From: Gnetum montanum
Taxonomy: Eukaryota > Streptophyta > Gnetopsida > Gnetales > Gnetaceae
DNA: 64,000 nucleotides
Direction: 5' to 3'
NCBI GenBank assembly: GCA_015680685.1
Contig: MNCI01015910.1
Coordinates: forward strand, 408,875-472,874
The notes beneath the pieces were generated by a model. It was not told where the DNA came from and did no database searches. It worked only from the letters and a program-made list of their open reading frames with translations. Both the position numbers and the translations under genes were made by a program. The first letter of the stretch is position 1. Each line of letters starts with the position of its first letter. Below, one piece after another: positions 1 through 10,058 of this stretch.

Positions 1-137
1 ATGCATATAACAAAGGTAAGGGTAAAGTGGCCATCATCGAAGAGGTTATGGATTTGGATACAAAAAATGATGGTGGATGTGAGATATGCCAATATGACCA
101 TCCTAAGGGATGTTGCCCTCTAATCTCACACCTGTAG
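1..137 (+). pseudogene. gag C-terminus with CX2CX3HX4C zinc knuckle (element A)
   Basis: Frame 3 reads a lysine- and acid-rich stretch, then a knuckle at 78-116 (CEICQYDHPKGCC), then a stop at 135. The spacing C-X2-C-X3-H-X4-C is that of the RNA-binding knuckle of gypsy Gag. The same motif recurs in elements B, C, D, E and G here, which fixes the reading frame. The rest of Gag lies outside the window. Confidence 0.75.
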
Positions 138-880
138 GAATCTAGGGTGTATGCACTCAACCCATGATTAAACAGAAGGAAAACACCCTAAAGGTTACCT
201 TATCCTCAAGGTAATCCAAGGCAGTTCCACCAACCCTTAACGTATTATCCAAGTGGAACTCCATCACAACCAAATGAGTAATATCAATAATGGCAACACC
301 CACAATCATTGGGAATGCCACCACCACGTCAATAGTACCCTTACCATTAGCTTGACCTATATGGATACTACATGCAGTAGCTGATCGCTCCATGTGACTC
401 TATTGGTCACGTCACTCCTCAGCTTCACTACCAATCCCAAGAGTACTATAGAACTCCTTCTCCTAGGGGTGAGGTTTCACAAACAAACTATCCTTCTCAT
501 CTGGCTACATCTCTTCCACCCTTAGCTCCATTACCATCTACTCTAGCTATGCAAGGTGAGCTCCTTGCTCAGCTGTAGCAAAGTAACTCTACAAGGACTG
601 TTAATCCTCAATCTACTATTGGTTTAGACAACCACATAAAGAAGAGACCTTTCTTTAGAACCAATAGTCCAACTAAGTCCTTACAACCCCAAGTGGCTAA
701 TCCTCCAAACGCCTCACCATCATTCGAATCTTCAGAACTCCCTTCAAATAAAAAATCACACCCAACACATACAATCATGTTGACTCATGCCGTCGCTGAT
801 TGGATTAAAACTGGCCACCTTCCTAGGAAATTTTCTGATCCTAGAAGTCCTCTTATATATCTATAAATCACTAGGAATGA
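138..880 (+). other. proline-rich gag-protease linker (element A)
   Basis: The degenerate reading frame is rich in Pro, Gln and Tyr and contains several stops. It matches the linker between knuckle and protease in elements B, C and D, for example the shared start PRRLPYPQGNP-like, and ends just before the protease active site. No further domain is seen. Confidence 0.6.
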
Positions 881-1190
881 ACTATGCAAAGCTCTTTTGG
901 ATTCAAGTTCTAGTATCAACATAAACTCTCAAGAAATGTATAAAGCCTGGGACCTACCTCCACCGAAAAAGAGTAACATACATTTAGAGCTGACCAACCA
1001 ATCCATCACTATCCCATTAGGACTAGTGGAGGACATAGTTACCACTATTTGTGGATGGTCGTATCCAGCTGACTTGCTAGTGATTCAAGTTAACAATGGA
1101 AAGGGGGACTTCCCAATCATAATGGGAATAGCATAGTTAAGCATAATTTATGCATGCCTAGGAATACATGATCTTTTCCTAGAAATATCA
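881..1190 (+). pseudogene. retropepsin-like aspartic protease relic (element A)
   Basis: The frame reads LLDSSSSINI followed by SQEMYKAW and later DFPIIMG. It aligns with element B, which keeps the catalytic Asp-Ser-Gly at 8321-8329. In element A the glycine codon has become serine (D-S-S), a GGT-to-AGT type change. Stop codons follow at about 1136. The protease would have cleaved the Gag-Pol polyprotein. Confidence 0.75.
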
Positions 1191-1800
1191 AAGGAAACAT
1201 GTTTGGAAAGATCGAGAAGAAGAAAGTTCCATGCATAGCATACAGTGATACAAGGTGTAATTGCATGCAGAAGTCTTGGTTTGTACAACATTTAACATTG
1301 CCTGCATGTAACCAATGTGCACAAGTAACCAATATACAAATATGCCTATATGCAGTAGCCACAAGACAAGAAGGCACCTAGTGGCTGATAGCTGACCAAG
1401 AGAGTAATTCAACTATATGCATGGAACCAACTGAGGGTTTAACTTGCACTTACATTGATAGCATAGATACATTAGAGCAAGTCCATCACCAACTTCCACA
1501 TCTCAACATTGAAAGTATCAACTGGGGGAAGTTGGAAATCCCTAACAACTTTAAGCAAGAGCCCCTTGAGTTAAAACCGTTGCCCACTGGTATGGAGTAT
1601 ACATTTCTCAAAAATGGAAAATCGGTAATTATTAATGCTAAGCTCACTCCTTAACAAAAAGAGAGACTGCTAGAAATGGTAAACAAATGGTTGAAAGCCT
1701 TTGCTTCATCATATCCCAAATTAACTAGAATAGAACCTAGGATATGCTAGTATAGAATTTACATTGATCCCACCATGAAGCCTTGACAACAACCGTAGAG
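1191..1800 (+). other. protease-RT connector (element A)
   Basis: The degenerate frame contains conserved stretches shared with elements C and D (EIPNNFKQEPLELK, FLKNGKS.IINAKL). It is part of pol between protease and the RT fingers. It has no catalytic motif and carries several stops. Confidence 0.6.
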
Positions 1801-2560
1801 GCAACTGAACCCAAAGCTAAAGCAAGTGGTTAAAGAAGAAATTGAACAACTTCTAAAAGCCAGGTCCATTTACCCCATTGCTAATAGTGAATGGGTTAGT
1901 CCCTTAGTCATTGTGCCCAAAAAGGGAGGTAAATGGAGGGTGTGTATAGACTTTAGGCTACTAAACATGGCAACATTCAAAGACCACTTTCCATTGCCAT
2001 TCATTGACCAAGTCTTAGACACCATTGCAGGGCATCACTACTATAGTTTTCTGGATGGGTACAATAGATAAAACCAAATCCAAATAGCACCAAAAGACCA
2101 AGCCAAGACTATGTTTACAAGTCCTTAGGGAACATTTGCATTCAGATAGATGCTGAGTGGCTTGTGCAATGCCCCTACAATGTTTCACCATTTGGTTCTA
2201 AGAATCTTTCAACAGCAAATAGGGAATGGTGTAGAGGTCTTCATGGATGATTTCTTCACCTATGGAGTGGACTTTAATCAAGCATTGGATCGACTACAGC
2301 AAGTACTAAAATGATGTATTAAAACCAATTTAAGGTTCAATTGGTGAAAAAGCCATTTAATGGTCCAAGAAGGTGTAGTATTAGGGCATAAGATTTCACA
2401 AACAGGGATAGAGGTAGACCCCAAAAAGTATAAAGTCATCCAAGGGATCACGCACCAACCTAAAACTATAAAAGAAATCTAATATTCCTTGGACACACTA
2501 GCTATTATAGAAGATTCATTGAGAACTTTTCAAAGGTTACAAAACCATTGGTTGAACTAA
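1801..2560 (+). pseudogene. reverse transcriptase relic (element A)
   Basis: The open stretch 1826-2071 reads IEQLLKARSIYPIANSEWVS, then PKKGGKWRVCIDFRLLN and FKDHFPLPFIDQVLD, the RT fingers and palm of Ty3/gypsy Athila/Tat elements. The catalytic box is FMDD at 2239-2250. Stops interrupt at about 2069, 2126 and later, and the frame shifts near 2480. The domain would have made cDNA from the element RNA; it cannot now. Confidence 0.85.
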
Positions 2561-3119
2561 TGAAAAAGGACGTACCCTTTGACTAGACTAGGGAATGTGA
2601 ACTAGCTTTCCAAACCTTGAAGTAGAAGCTTGTAGAAACACCTATCTACAAGCTCTTGACTAGTCTAGACCATTTCACATAATGAATAACGCATCCAACT
2701 ATGCTCTAGGAGCCATACTTATATAGTTAGATGACCATAAATGACCCTATTACATTCACTATGCAAGTTGAAGTATTGCTGGTGCACAACTCAACTACAC
2801 CACAACGGAAAAGGAATTAATGTTTGTGGTGTTTACACTAGATAAGTTTAGGCACTATGTATTGGGCTATAAGGTATTTGTACACACAAACCATAGTGCA
2901 ATTTGATTCCTGCTGAATAAACCAACGGTGAGCCCTCACATCATACAAGGGCTTGTAATCTTACAAGAGTTCGATCTTACGATGATAGATTGTAAAGGCA
3001 CCGAGAATGTTGTTGCTGATCATTTATCTTGGTTAAGATGGGACAACAAAGAGGATGAATATCCACTTTCTAATTACTTTCCTAATGAATTACTCTTTGC
3101 AAATGCAGTAAATAATTAA
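2561..3119 (+). pseudogene. RNase H relic (element A)
   Basis: The frames read VHTNHSAI at about 2880, then LVILQEFDLTMIDCKGTENVVADHLSW (split in the text as EFDLTMIDCKGTEN and VADHLS), the C-terminal RNase H signature of gypsy elements with its conserved Asp-His pair. Stops and small indels are present before 2928. Confidence 0.75.
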
Positions 3120-3199
3120 TTAACCACGAAGACAAATTGGTATAGTAGCATTCTTACCTATCTCCTTACATAAGAAACACCACAAGAGTAAGATGTTAA

Positions 3200-4470
3200 A
3201 AAGAAATAGCAATTTCTACATCGAGCCAAGTATTTCATGGAAATCAACAGGCATCTTTATAAGGTATGCTCCGATGGCTTGGTTCAATGGTATGTTCCTG
3301 ATGTAGATCAATTGTGAGTTTTCCAAGATGCTCATGAGGGTCCTTGTGGGGATCATTATGCTGGGAGATGAACAGCCATTAAAATCTTTCTTGCAGGATA
3401 TTATTGGCCTACATTGTTCCAGGATGCTTATCATTTCGTCCAATCTTGTGAACACTGCCAATTTTATGGGGAAATGACTGCTAGAATGGAGGGTCCACAA
3501 CAATGGATTCAACCTTTAGAACCCTTCGACATATGGGGAATTGATTTTATGGATCCTATTACACCAATGTCCAATGGAAAAGCCTACATTATTGTTACTA
3601 TTGACTATTTCACAAAGTGGGTAGAAGCAACTGCTGTTATGAATTGTACATCATCTACCACTGCACAATTTGTTCAACAACAAACTGTTAACAAGTTTGG
3701 TATGCCTCGTGCACTTATTTCTAACAATGGTACACACTTTACAGGTGCAACGTTTCAAAAGTTGATGTAATGCTTAGGAGTAGAACACAATCTAACTACA
3801 TCATATCACCCTCAAGAGAATGGTCAAGCTAAAGTCACCAATAGGGAGATTACAAAAATATTGACACAAACCATTAGCAAATATAGGTGAGATTGGAGCA
3901 CCAAACTAAACGATGCTCTTTGGGCATACCTCTCCATGTGGAAACTCCCTATAGGCTACTCTCCGTATGAGTTAGTGTACGGTAAACTTCCAATGATTCC
4001 TATTCAAGCTAAGCTCCATACACTATCTACAGCATGTGATCTCAACCTTGACCTTCATCTAGCATAGAAAGAATGGTTGATGAACCTTAACTTGCTAGAT
4101 GAAAATCGATTAGCCACCCTGTCATCTGACAAACTACACAAGGCCTTTAACAAACAATGTCTTGACCTAAGGATTAGGAAAGTTAAATATCAACTGGGAG
4201 ATAAGGTTCTCTACTAGAATCCCACACATGTGCCACAATGAACTAAATTTCAAATGCTGTGAGAAGGACCTTATACTATTCATGAAACTTTTTCTTCAGG
4301 GGCCATGATGATTTACAAACTTGAGAGCCCAGATAAGAAATTTTTGGTCAACATCCAACAAACCAAACCTTTCCATGAGCCTAGAATAGCTAGTACTAAT
4401 ACTACCTCCATTGGTGGACAACCCTGCTCATTATTTCAAATCTCCTCCTTCCAACTTAGTCATGGGGGAG
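3200..4470 (+). pseudogene. integrase relic (element A)
   Basis: The N-terminal zinc finger is recognisable (His residues near 3335-3360, then SCEHC near 3445). The core follows: WGIDFMD (first Asp, about 3535-3555), LISNNGTHF (second Asp position is Asn here, about 3715-3735) and YHPQENGQAK (Glu, about 3810). The C-terminal region ends in a QLSHGGDGHQC-like stretch at 4487, followed at once by a polypurine-like motif. No chromodomain is visible. The loss of the second catalytic Asp and several stops make it inactive. Confidence 0.85.
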
Positions 4471-4474
4471 ATGG
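4454..4474 (+). promoter_or_regulatory. post-pol polypurine-tract-like motif (element A)
   Basis: The motif CTTAGTCATGGGGGAGATGG sits at the end of the integrase reading frame. Its core TAGTCATGGGGG is identical to the terminal polypurine tract of the same element at 6360-6370. Related copies follow pol in elements B, C and D. A second plus-strand primer site is possible. Confidence 0.5.
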
Positions 4475-4489
4475 CCACCAATGCTAACC

Positions 4490-5980
4490 ATTCTAAGCCC
4501 TCAACTCTTTTTGTATTTTTTTTTACATATTTTTGTTTTACACATCTTTTCAATTTTACTTATTTTTTTTTATACCATCGTTCATATTTTTACTATTTCT
4601 TTGTTTGATTTACTTTCATTCATCATACAATAAGTGCTCATGATGGTGGATTGTACTATAATGATGTTGACTGTTAATGTTTGGTTTTTACCTTTGACTT
4701 TCAATGTTGATACTAAGATATGGTTCTTTTGATAACATAGGCAATGAGTCCATGTCATCCATTCATCCATTCAACTTTGTGGTCTCCCTTGGCTTTGGAA
4801 TTGTACTATCCCTTTTTCTAAATGAACTTATTAATGAATTGGTGGCTAGGTATTCTTCAAACCAAGGACTCAATGGTTGAAAAGGGTGTGACTTCAAGGG
4901 GATTTGAAACACTTGTGTTGGCTATTCTCTTGGGTACTTGGATGCTTTTCATGGATTTTCCGCCATTCTACAATTGACTAAACATCAAGAATTCGAATGA
5001 ATTAAATAAGTCTTTGCATGGTATGGTTCTCACGTCAAAAAAACAACTGGTGAGAATTCAAAGCACACCCCTTATACATAATAATGAAATATGGGCTACA
5101 AACACTGGTTATGGCACTGGAAAGACATGTTACCCATGCCTAAAGGTTTCCTCTAACTAAGGCCCTTTCTCGCTTCCTACTTCTCTATCTTTCTCTCCTT
5201 GGAATGGTGGTGATTCTATGAATGCATTCTTGTTGCTTCAAGAGGACGAGTTGGTCAAATGTGTTGATGCAAGGTCACTGAATGTGGTTTGTTTGAATCC
5301 ATATTTGGAATGAATTCTATTCAGTCACCATAACCATATAATACACAAGGAACTTTACACAACCTTACTCTTTGGATTGCATTCCATTTTCTCCTCTCCT
5401 TCCATATTTCTTCCCATATTCCACCTCATTGCTGATTTTATGATCAGTCTATATCTTGGTTAAGGCATTGTTCATCTTTGGTAACTTCTTGTGGGTAAGT
5501 TCTTAACCATTATTCCATATGTCATTCCTAGAGCCTATAGACTCTTTGGTTTGCAGGTCTATCAAGGCATAAAATGCATGAGCCTGCTTTTGGGAAGGAC
5601 CCATTAACATTCCTTTATGGTACAATTGTTAAGTTCTTTCCCTTAAACATTCTTTGCAATCAACCATTTCTCATTTCATCCCCATCCATGACATCCATTT
5701 TATTGGCTTCACCATTGTTATTTCTCTTATCTTTCTTGTTCCTTTAGTTTTTCCATCCTATTACTACCATAGGTTTGCTCTTAGCCGTGAGGGCCTTATC
5801 ACAAATTTTTCCATTCTATTACCTATCTCACCCCTACACCTTGGGTAGTTATCAATTAAAAACCTCTAACCTGGTATCTGCCATACCCACAACCCAGCCT
5901 GGGTACTTCATATCGGGACAAGGTATCAACTACATTGTATCTTATCTATACTTACTAATTCATGACTATGTTGTGTGTGC
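4490..5980 (+). other. conserved non-coding spacer between pol and ORF3 position (element A)
   Basis: About 1.5 kb without a credible coding frame. It starts with a T-rich stretch and then matches, in order, the spacers of element D (58740-60220) and element C (35700-34110, minus). Shared phrases include GACATGTTACC and CTCTAACTAAGGCCCTTTCT. Conservation of order in several diverged copies suggests a functional leader or regulatory region in the live ancestor. A clear TATA/U3-like block like that in B-E is not evident in this copy. Confidence 0.55.
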
Positions 5981-6340
5981 AGATGGCAACCATATGAATA
6001 ATGGACTGGGATAGGAGGGAGCACTTAGGATGGACTAGAGCAAGAGTAGTTATGCAAGGAACATGCTTCATCTCATGGCTATGGATAAACAATGGAATGC
6101 ACATTTCTAACACTGGCAACAACGCATCTCATTCTCTTTTCTTTCTCTCTTTCTCTTTAAGTTGTCGAATGAGGATTTGGATGTCATCTATGTACAGTGT
6201 TCACCATAATGGTTATAAACACCAATGTTGTAATATGTTTGCCGATCCATTCACCAGGCACTTTGAGTCTGTCACCCATGTCGCCGTCAGTTGTCATTCA
6301 GTCAATAATCTCATACCTTCCTAATATTTTGTAAGGAACT
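5971..6340 (+). pseudogene. ORF3 start relic with 3' splice site, body deleted (element A)
   Basis: A pyrimidine/GT-rich stretch ends in GTGTGCAG at 5975-5982 and is followed directly by ATGGCAACC. This is the same junction found at the start of ORF3 in elements B, C, D and E. An in-frame stop follows after four codons, and the next 350 bases do not read as ORF3 before the polypurine tract appears. The ORF3 body was probably lost by deletion. Confidence 0.4.
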
Positions 6341-6372
6341 CAAGGACGAGTTTTCATTTAGTCATGGGGGTA

Positions 6373-7228
6373 TGATGAACTATGATATCAGGGTTGCGAT
6401 ATCGCATCTGCGATATTGAGTCTATGATATCAAAGCTTGAAAAGCGATATTGGACATCCGATGTTGGAGCCTATCTCATCACCTATAAATAAGAGGCAGG
6501 CACACTTGGTTTGGCAATAGGTTAATTTAGTCTCTTACTCCCTTACCCAAACTCTTGCACTTTTCCATTCTTAGAGTTAGAATTATTTCTGAGTGCCCAC
6601 AGTAGGAGTCATAAAGCGAACGGATCTTTATTCGAGCATTGTGTACCTGAGCACACCTTGTGGCTAGAAATAAAAATAAACTTTATGATAACCCTTGTAG
6701 CATTCAGAATAGATTATCTCTTACCCTTCATGTTATTTATAGTTATTTAATGCTTTGTGTAGTTAATTAATGTTTTCTCTCTCACCCTGTTAATTCTCCC
6801 AAGTAAGCACACTTAGTATGACCACTTCGAGCATGCGTGGAACACTTGGTAACCCAGTAACAATTAGCATTTGGTAATCCCAGTAGTGCTACACTGGTTT
6901 AGGATGTGTACGGCAAGTGGGAACGGATGCTGGTGTTAGGACTAGTTAAAGCATAGTTGATTAGTTAAATTAAATTAGTTACTTAATTATTTCACTTCTC
7001 CCTGTTTAGCACCAGGACATAAAACATAAAAATATATAAAAATCATATACCTCAAGTTTACTTAACCATACAATTGTGCTATACAAGTGAGCTTGGGAAG
7101 ACAATGATTAACTAACCCGTACTTGTTCTATAAAGGTGCATAAGCACTTAGTCCTTGGAATTTGATCGGATCATGTGTGGATGCTCATATTCATATGGTT
7201 GAGCGTAGGGATACCTTGCCACTCATCA
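6373..7228 (+). repeat. LTR (ATATCG-type U3), 3' LTR of A and 5' LTR of B
   Basis: It follows the polypurine tract TAGTCATGGGGGTA, begins TGATGAAC and ends ACTCATCA. U3 contains repeated GATATC/CGATAT words, and a TATA box (CCTATAAATAAG) lies at about 6480. The downstream part carries words shared by all LTRs of this family (GGTAATCCCAGTAG, ATATGGTTGAGCGTAGGG). No primer binding site follows; the next bases belong to truncated gag of element B. Confidence 0.85.
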
Positions 7229-7700
7229 CTATGTAACAAGCAAGAGGAAGAAACCTTGGAAGATGTTATCTAGAAAAAGACTCTACCTACTCAAAAATTA
7301 GTCAATGATATAGCAACTAAGGTAGAAAAAGTTTGGAATTCAATGGATGAGAGGTTTGCTATAGCCCTAAAGATTGTGGAAGAAAAGGCTAAACAAGCAC
7401 TTAACAGGGGTAAGAAAAGGAAGAAGAAAAGAGATAATGGTCAAGAAAGTTATAAGCACAAAGAAAAACTTGCTACCATTGAAGGGTACACTAACTCTAG
7501 TTTAGAGGAAGAGGAAGGATGTAATGTGTGCCAGTATGAACACCCAAAGGAATGTTGTCCTATTATGGTCCACTTGTAAGAACTTAAAGTATATGCACTC
7601 AATCCAAGCTTTGTCAAAAAGCCAATGCCCAAAAGACTACCTTATTCTCAAGGTAACATCAGGCAAACCTTCTAGCTAACATATTATCCAAGTGAAGCCT
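7229..7700 (+). pseudogene. gag C-terminus with intact zinc knuckle (element B)
   Basis: The frame reads a Lys/Glu-rich region (open frame 7343-7579) ending in the knuckle CNVCQYEHPKECC at 7520-7558. All four metal ligands of CX2CX3HX4C are kept. The upstream text matches gag of elements C and D just after the main Gag domain. The join to the LTR at 7228 removes the rest of gag. Confidence 0.75.
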
Positions 7701-8240
7701 ACCCTCAACCACATGAGCAATATCAGTAGTAATGGTAGTAACTGTAGACATGAACAATGCAACCACCAAGGCAAAAATATCCATACAAGAAATATCCAAT
7801 ATCTCTAGGAAATACATCCATTCAAACCTCTTCTCCTTATTACCCACCAAAATACTATAGACCTACTACTCCAAGGATGGATCAGAGTCCTCACACACAT
7901 TTGCCAATAGTTGGCCCATCAAATCCCCCTTCAATTCTTTGCCACCAAGGCCATTTCCTATTATGCAAGGTGAATTACTATCACAACCACATCAAAGGAG
8001 AGTTGTAAGGGTATTGAACATACAAGTAGAGGATCCTATCAACAACACTAGGGTCAAAAAAGAAACATCCTTTTTTTAGAACAAGTCCAAAAAAGGCTAG
8101 AAGAGTTAGAACTTCATCAAGACCAACTTCTCCTACATTAGATCCACCTACCAACAACAAGCTTTTAACATTGTTTGACAAAAACATGCAAACTATCATG
8201 CTCACTAAAATAGTCACAAACTAGATTAAGGCATGACCAC
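7701..8240 (+). other. proline-rich gag-protease linker (element B)
   Basis: The frame is Pro/Gln/Tyr/Ser-rich with stops and corresponds in place and composition to 138-880 of element A. Nothing else is seen in it. Confidence 0.55.
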
Positions 8241-8700
8241 TCCCTAAGAAGAGAAATGATCTAGGAGTTCATTTGATCTATTTATGAGTAGCTAAAAATC
8301 TACCATGCAAATCTCTACTAGACTCAGGTTCTAGGGTGAATTTAATCTCTTACAAAACATAGCAAGCATGGAACCTCCCACCGTTAAAGGAATGTAATAT
8401 CAGGTTGGAGCGTGTAGATCAATTTATTTCCATTCCCTTAGGAAAAATTGAGGACATGGTAACCATTGTCAATGGATGATTTTATTTGATAGACTTTCTG
8501 GTAATTGATGTGAAATATGAAAATAAGGAATTTCCAATTATCATGGGGACAACATGGCTTAGCACAATCAATGCTAAGCTAAGTATGAGAAATCTATCCA
8601 TTGAGATCTCTTAGGAGGATAGCCATGGAGCCATACACATGCAATGAATCCCATGCATTACTATTGAAAGAAAAGGGTGTAGTCATGGACCAATCATTCA
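8241..8700 (+). pseudogene. aspartic protease relic with DSG active site (element B)
   Basis: The frame reads LLDSGSRVNLIS with the catalytic Asp-Ser-Gly at 8321-8329, then QAWNLPPLK and EFPIIMGTTWLSTINAKLS. It is the best kept protease active site of this family in the window. Stops occur at about 8362, 8479 and 8611. Confidence 0.75.
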
Positions 8701-9127
8701 AAACATCAACACAATTACCATGACAATGCACAACAACAGTGAAAACCAAGTATGTGCAAAAGAAAGAGAAGAGGCCATCAAATCAAAAGAAACTCTATGG
8801 CCAACAACTAAGAACCTTAAACCATCCAAAATATGCATGGAACAATCTAACTCATTTATTAATTCCCATTCTAAGAAAATGACTCCAACTAAGGACCCAA
8901 AAACAAAACTAATAAATCATAATCATACACTAATAGGAAAGGAAACGAAGGACTTAGATGATCAAAACTCAACTACCATTAAGATCACATGGGATAATCA
9001 TAGAAAAGTTAAATCAATAAAGATGATAAGTAAATCACCTAAAGTGTATGATCCAGGAAACTTAGGGAGCATTTTCCAAACACTTGTCCATGAGTGTAGT
9101 CATGGGGGAGATGCTCTACCTTGATTC
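8701..9127 (+). pseudogene. unrecognised Lys/Asn-rich frame after protease, ending at the post-pol motif (element B)
   Basis: An open frame of 134 codons (8720-9124) is rich in Lys, Asn and Thr and resembles no RT or integrase. It ends CSHGGDALP, which is the same terminal wording as the end of the integrase frame in element A (SHGGDGHQC). It is therefore the scar of a deletion that joins the protease side to the very end of pol, or a replaced segment. Function unknown. Confidence 0.5.
9096..9113 (+). promoter_or_regulatory. post-pol polypurine-tract-like motif (element B)
   Basis: The motif TGTAGTCATGGGGGAGATG has the same core as in element A at 4454. It is kept although most of pol is gone. 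Confidence 0.45.
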
Positions 9128-9470
9128 TAGAATTAATAAGTGCTTTTCCATTTTTTGTTTTACAATTATTTTTACTTTTCCTATTTCTTGATATAATTTT
9201 TCCCATTCTTTGACATCTTATTCTTTCACATTTTTCATTTCTTAAATTTTTGATATTTTTTAACATTTTTCATTCTTTTATGTTTTTCATTCTTTACACT
9301 TTTCATACTATCTTTTATGTTTTTCATTCTTTACACTTTTCATACTGTCTTTTCATTCCCTATGAACTATGCATCATCTATCATCCAAGACCCATTAATT
9401 CTACTTTAAACCTTCCTCACATCATAGAGAATTGCTCTTTATTCACAAGACTTCATGAAAACTAAAAATT
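9128..9470 (+). other. T-rich spacer (element B)
   Basis: Low-complexity TTTTTCATTC-like repeats with no coding frame. It corresponds in place to the T-rich start of the spacer in elements A and D but is much shorter. Confidence 0.4.
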
Positions 9471-9510
9471 TTTGGGCCCCAATATCAAGTCTAATGAAAC
9501 CTATATATAG
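9471..9510 (+). promoter_or_regulatory. internal U3-like word and TATA box upstream of ORF3 (element B)
   Basis: GGGCCCCAATATCAAGTC at about 9474-9491 resembles U3 words of the ATATCG-type LTR (CCCCAATATTAGGGC in the 12977 LTR). The TATA-like CTATATATAG lies at 9501-9510. The likeness to U3 is weaker here than in elements C, D and E, but order and distance to the donor and to ORF3 agree. Confidence 0.4.
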
Positions 9511-9529
9511 GTGGACACTTAGCAAAAAA

Positions 9530-10058
9530 TTTCATTCTTTCTCATTTGAAGCAAGGAAGATTTTTGAACTTTTCTTTTGTGAATTGAGCTTTGACCTCCT
9601 AGCTTCCCCAAGCCATATCTTACACGTTACCACTCTGATTTTTGCAATTCTTGAACCTATTGGATCCCAAAGTGCTCATCTTAGTCATGGGAGAAGCTAG
9701 TAAGGAAAATATGCACTGTTTCTTTGAAAAATCCTAACACCCAAAAGGTATTTTAAGGGTAAGGATGAAAGGAAACTTGAAATTTTTAATGAAAAATTAA
9801 TCATATTAATGCTAGAACACTTAAATAATGATTCTTAAGGAACCATAAACATCATTGCAAGCCACAAATATGAATAGAATGGATAATTGTGAAGGGTTAT
9901 AAGAAAATCAACACTTATGGGGAAACTTTTTGAAATTTTTCTAACTTAGCAATCACAATAAACTAAGAACTAAACATAACTAAGAATACAAGTAAGATAT
10001 GAAACTATTAAGAATATGACAAAATACCTTAGTAGTTCTAAATCATTGATGATTGTAG
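9530..10058 (+). other. leader exon and intron before ORF3 (element B)
   Basis: Downstream of the TATA box a non-coding leader runs to a donor-like AAGG|GTAAGG (GT at 9759-9760). The 3' splice site GATTGTAG ends at 10058 and the ORF3 ATG begins at 10059. The leader shares text with element E (CACTCTGATT...TTGAACCTAT and CTTAGTCATGG). Splicing is inferred. Confidence 0.45.

Larger units (their letters stand above)
1..7228 (+). mobile_element. Element A: Athila/Tat-like Ty3/gypsy retrotransposon, 5'-truncated by the window edge
   Basis: The order read on the plus strand is gag end with zinc knuckle, proline-rich linker, protease, reverse transcriptase, RNase H, integrase, long non-coding spacer, polypurine tract and 3' LTR (6373-7228). 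This gag-PR-RT-RH-IN order and the RT wording (motif KDHFPLPFIDQ) are of the non-chromodomain Ty3/gypsy Athila/Tat branch. Many in-frame stops and lost catalytic residues show that it is dead. It lacks a full ORF3 body, unlike its relatives in this window, but keeps the ORF3 splice-site/ATG junction near 5983. Its 3' LTR runs directly into the truncated gag of element B. Confidence 0.85.

Noticed and set aside
5775-6014. Plus frame of 79 codons in the spacer of element A
   Set aside because: Non-coding spacer in the related elements C and D is not open at this place; likely chance.
6001-6324. 107-codon plus-strand open frame near the end of element A
   Set aside because: Lies between the ORF3 ATG relic and the polypurine tract, with no likeness to ORF3 of the other copies and no domain; treated as chance in the deletion scar.
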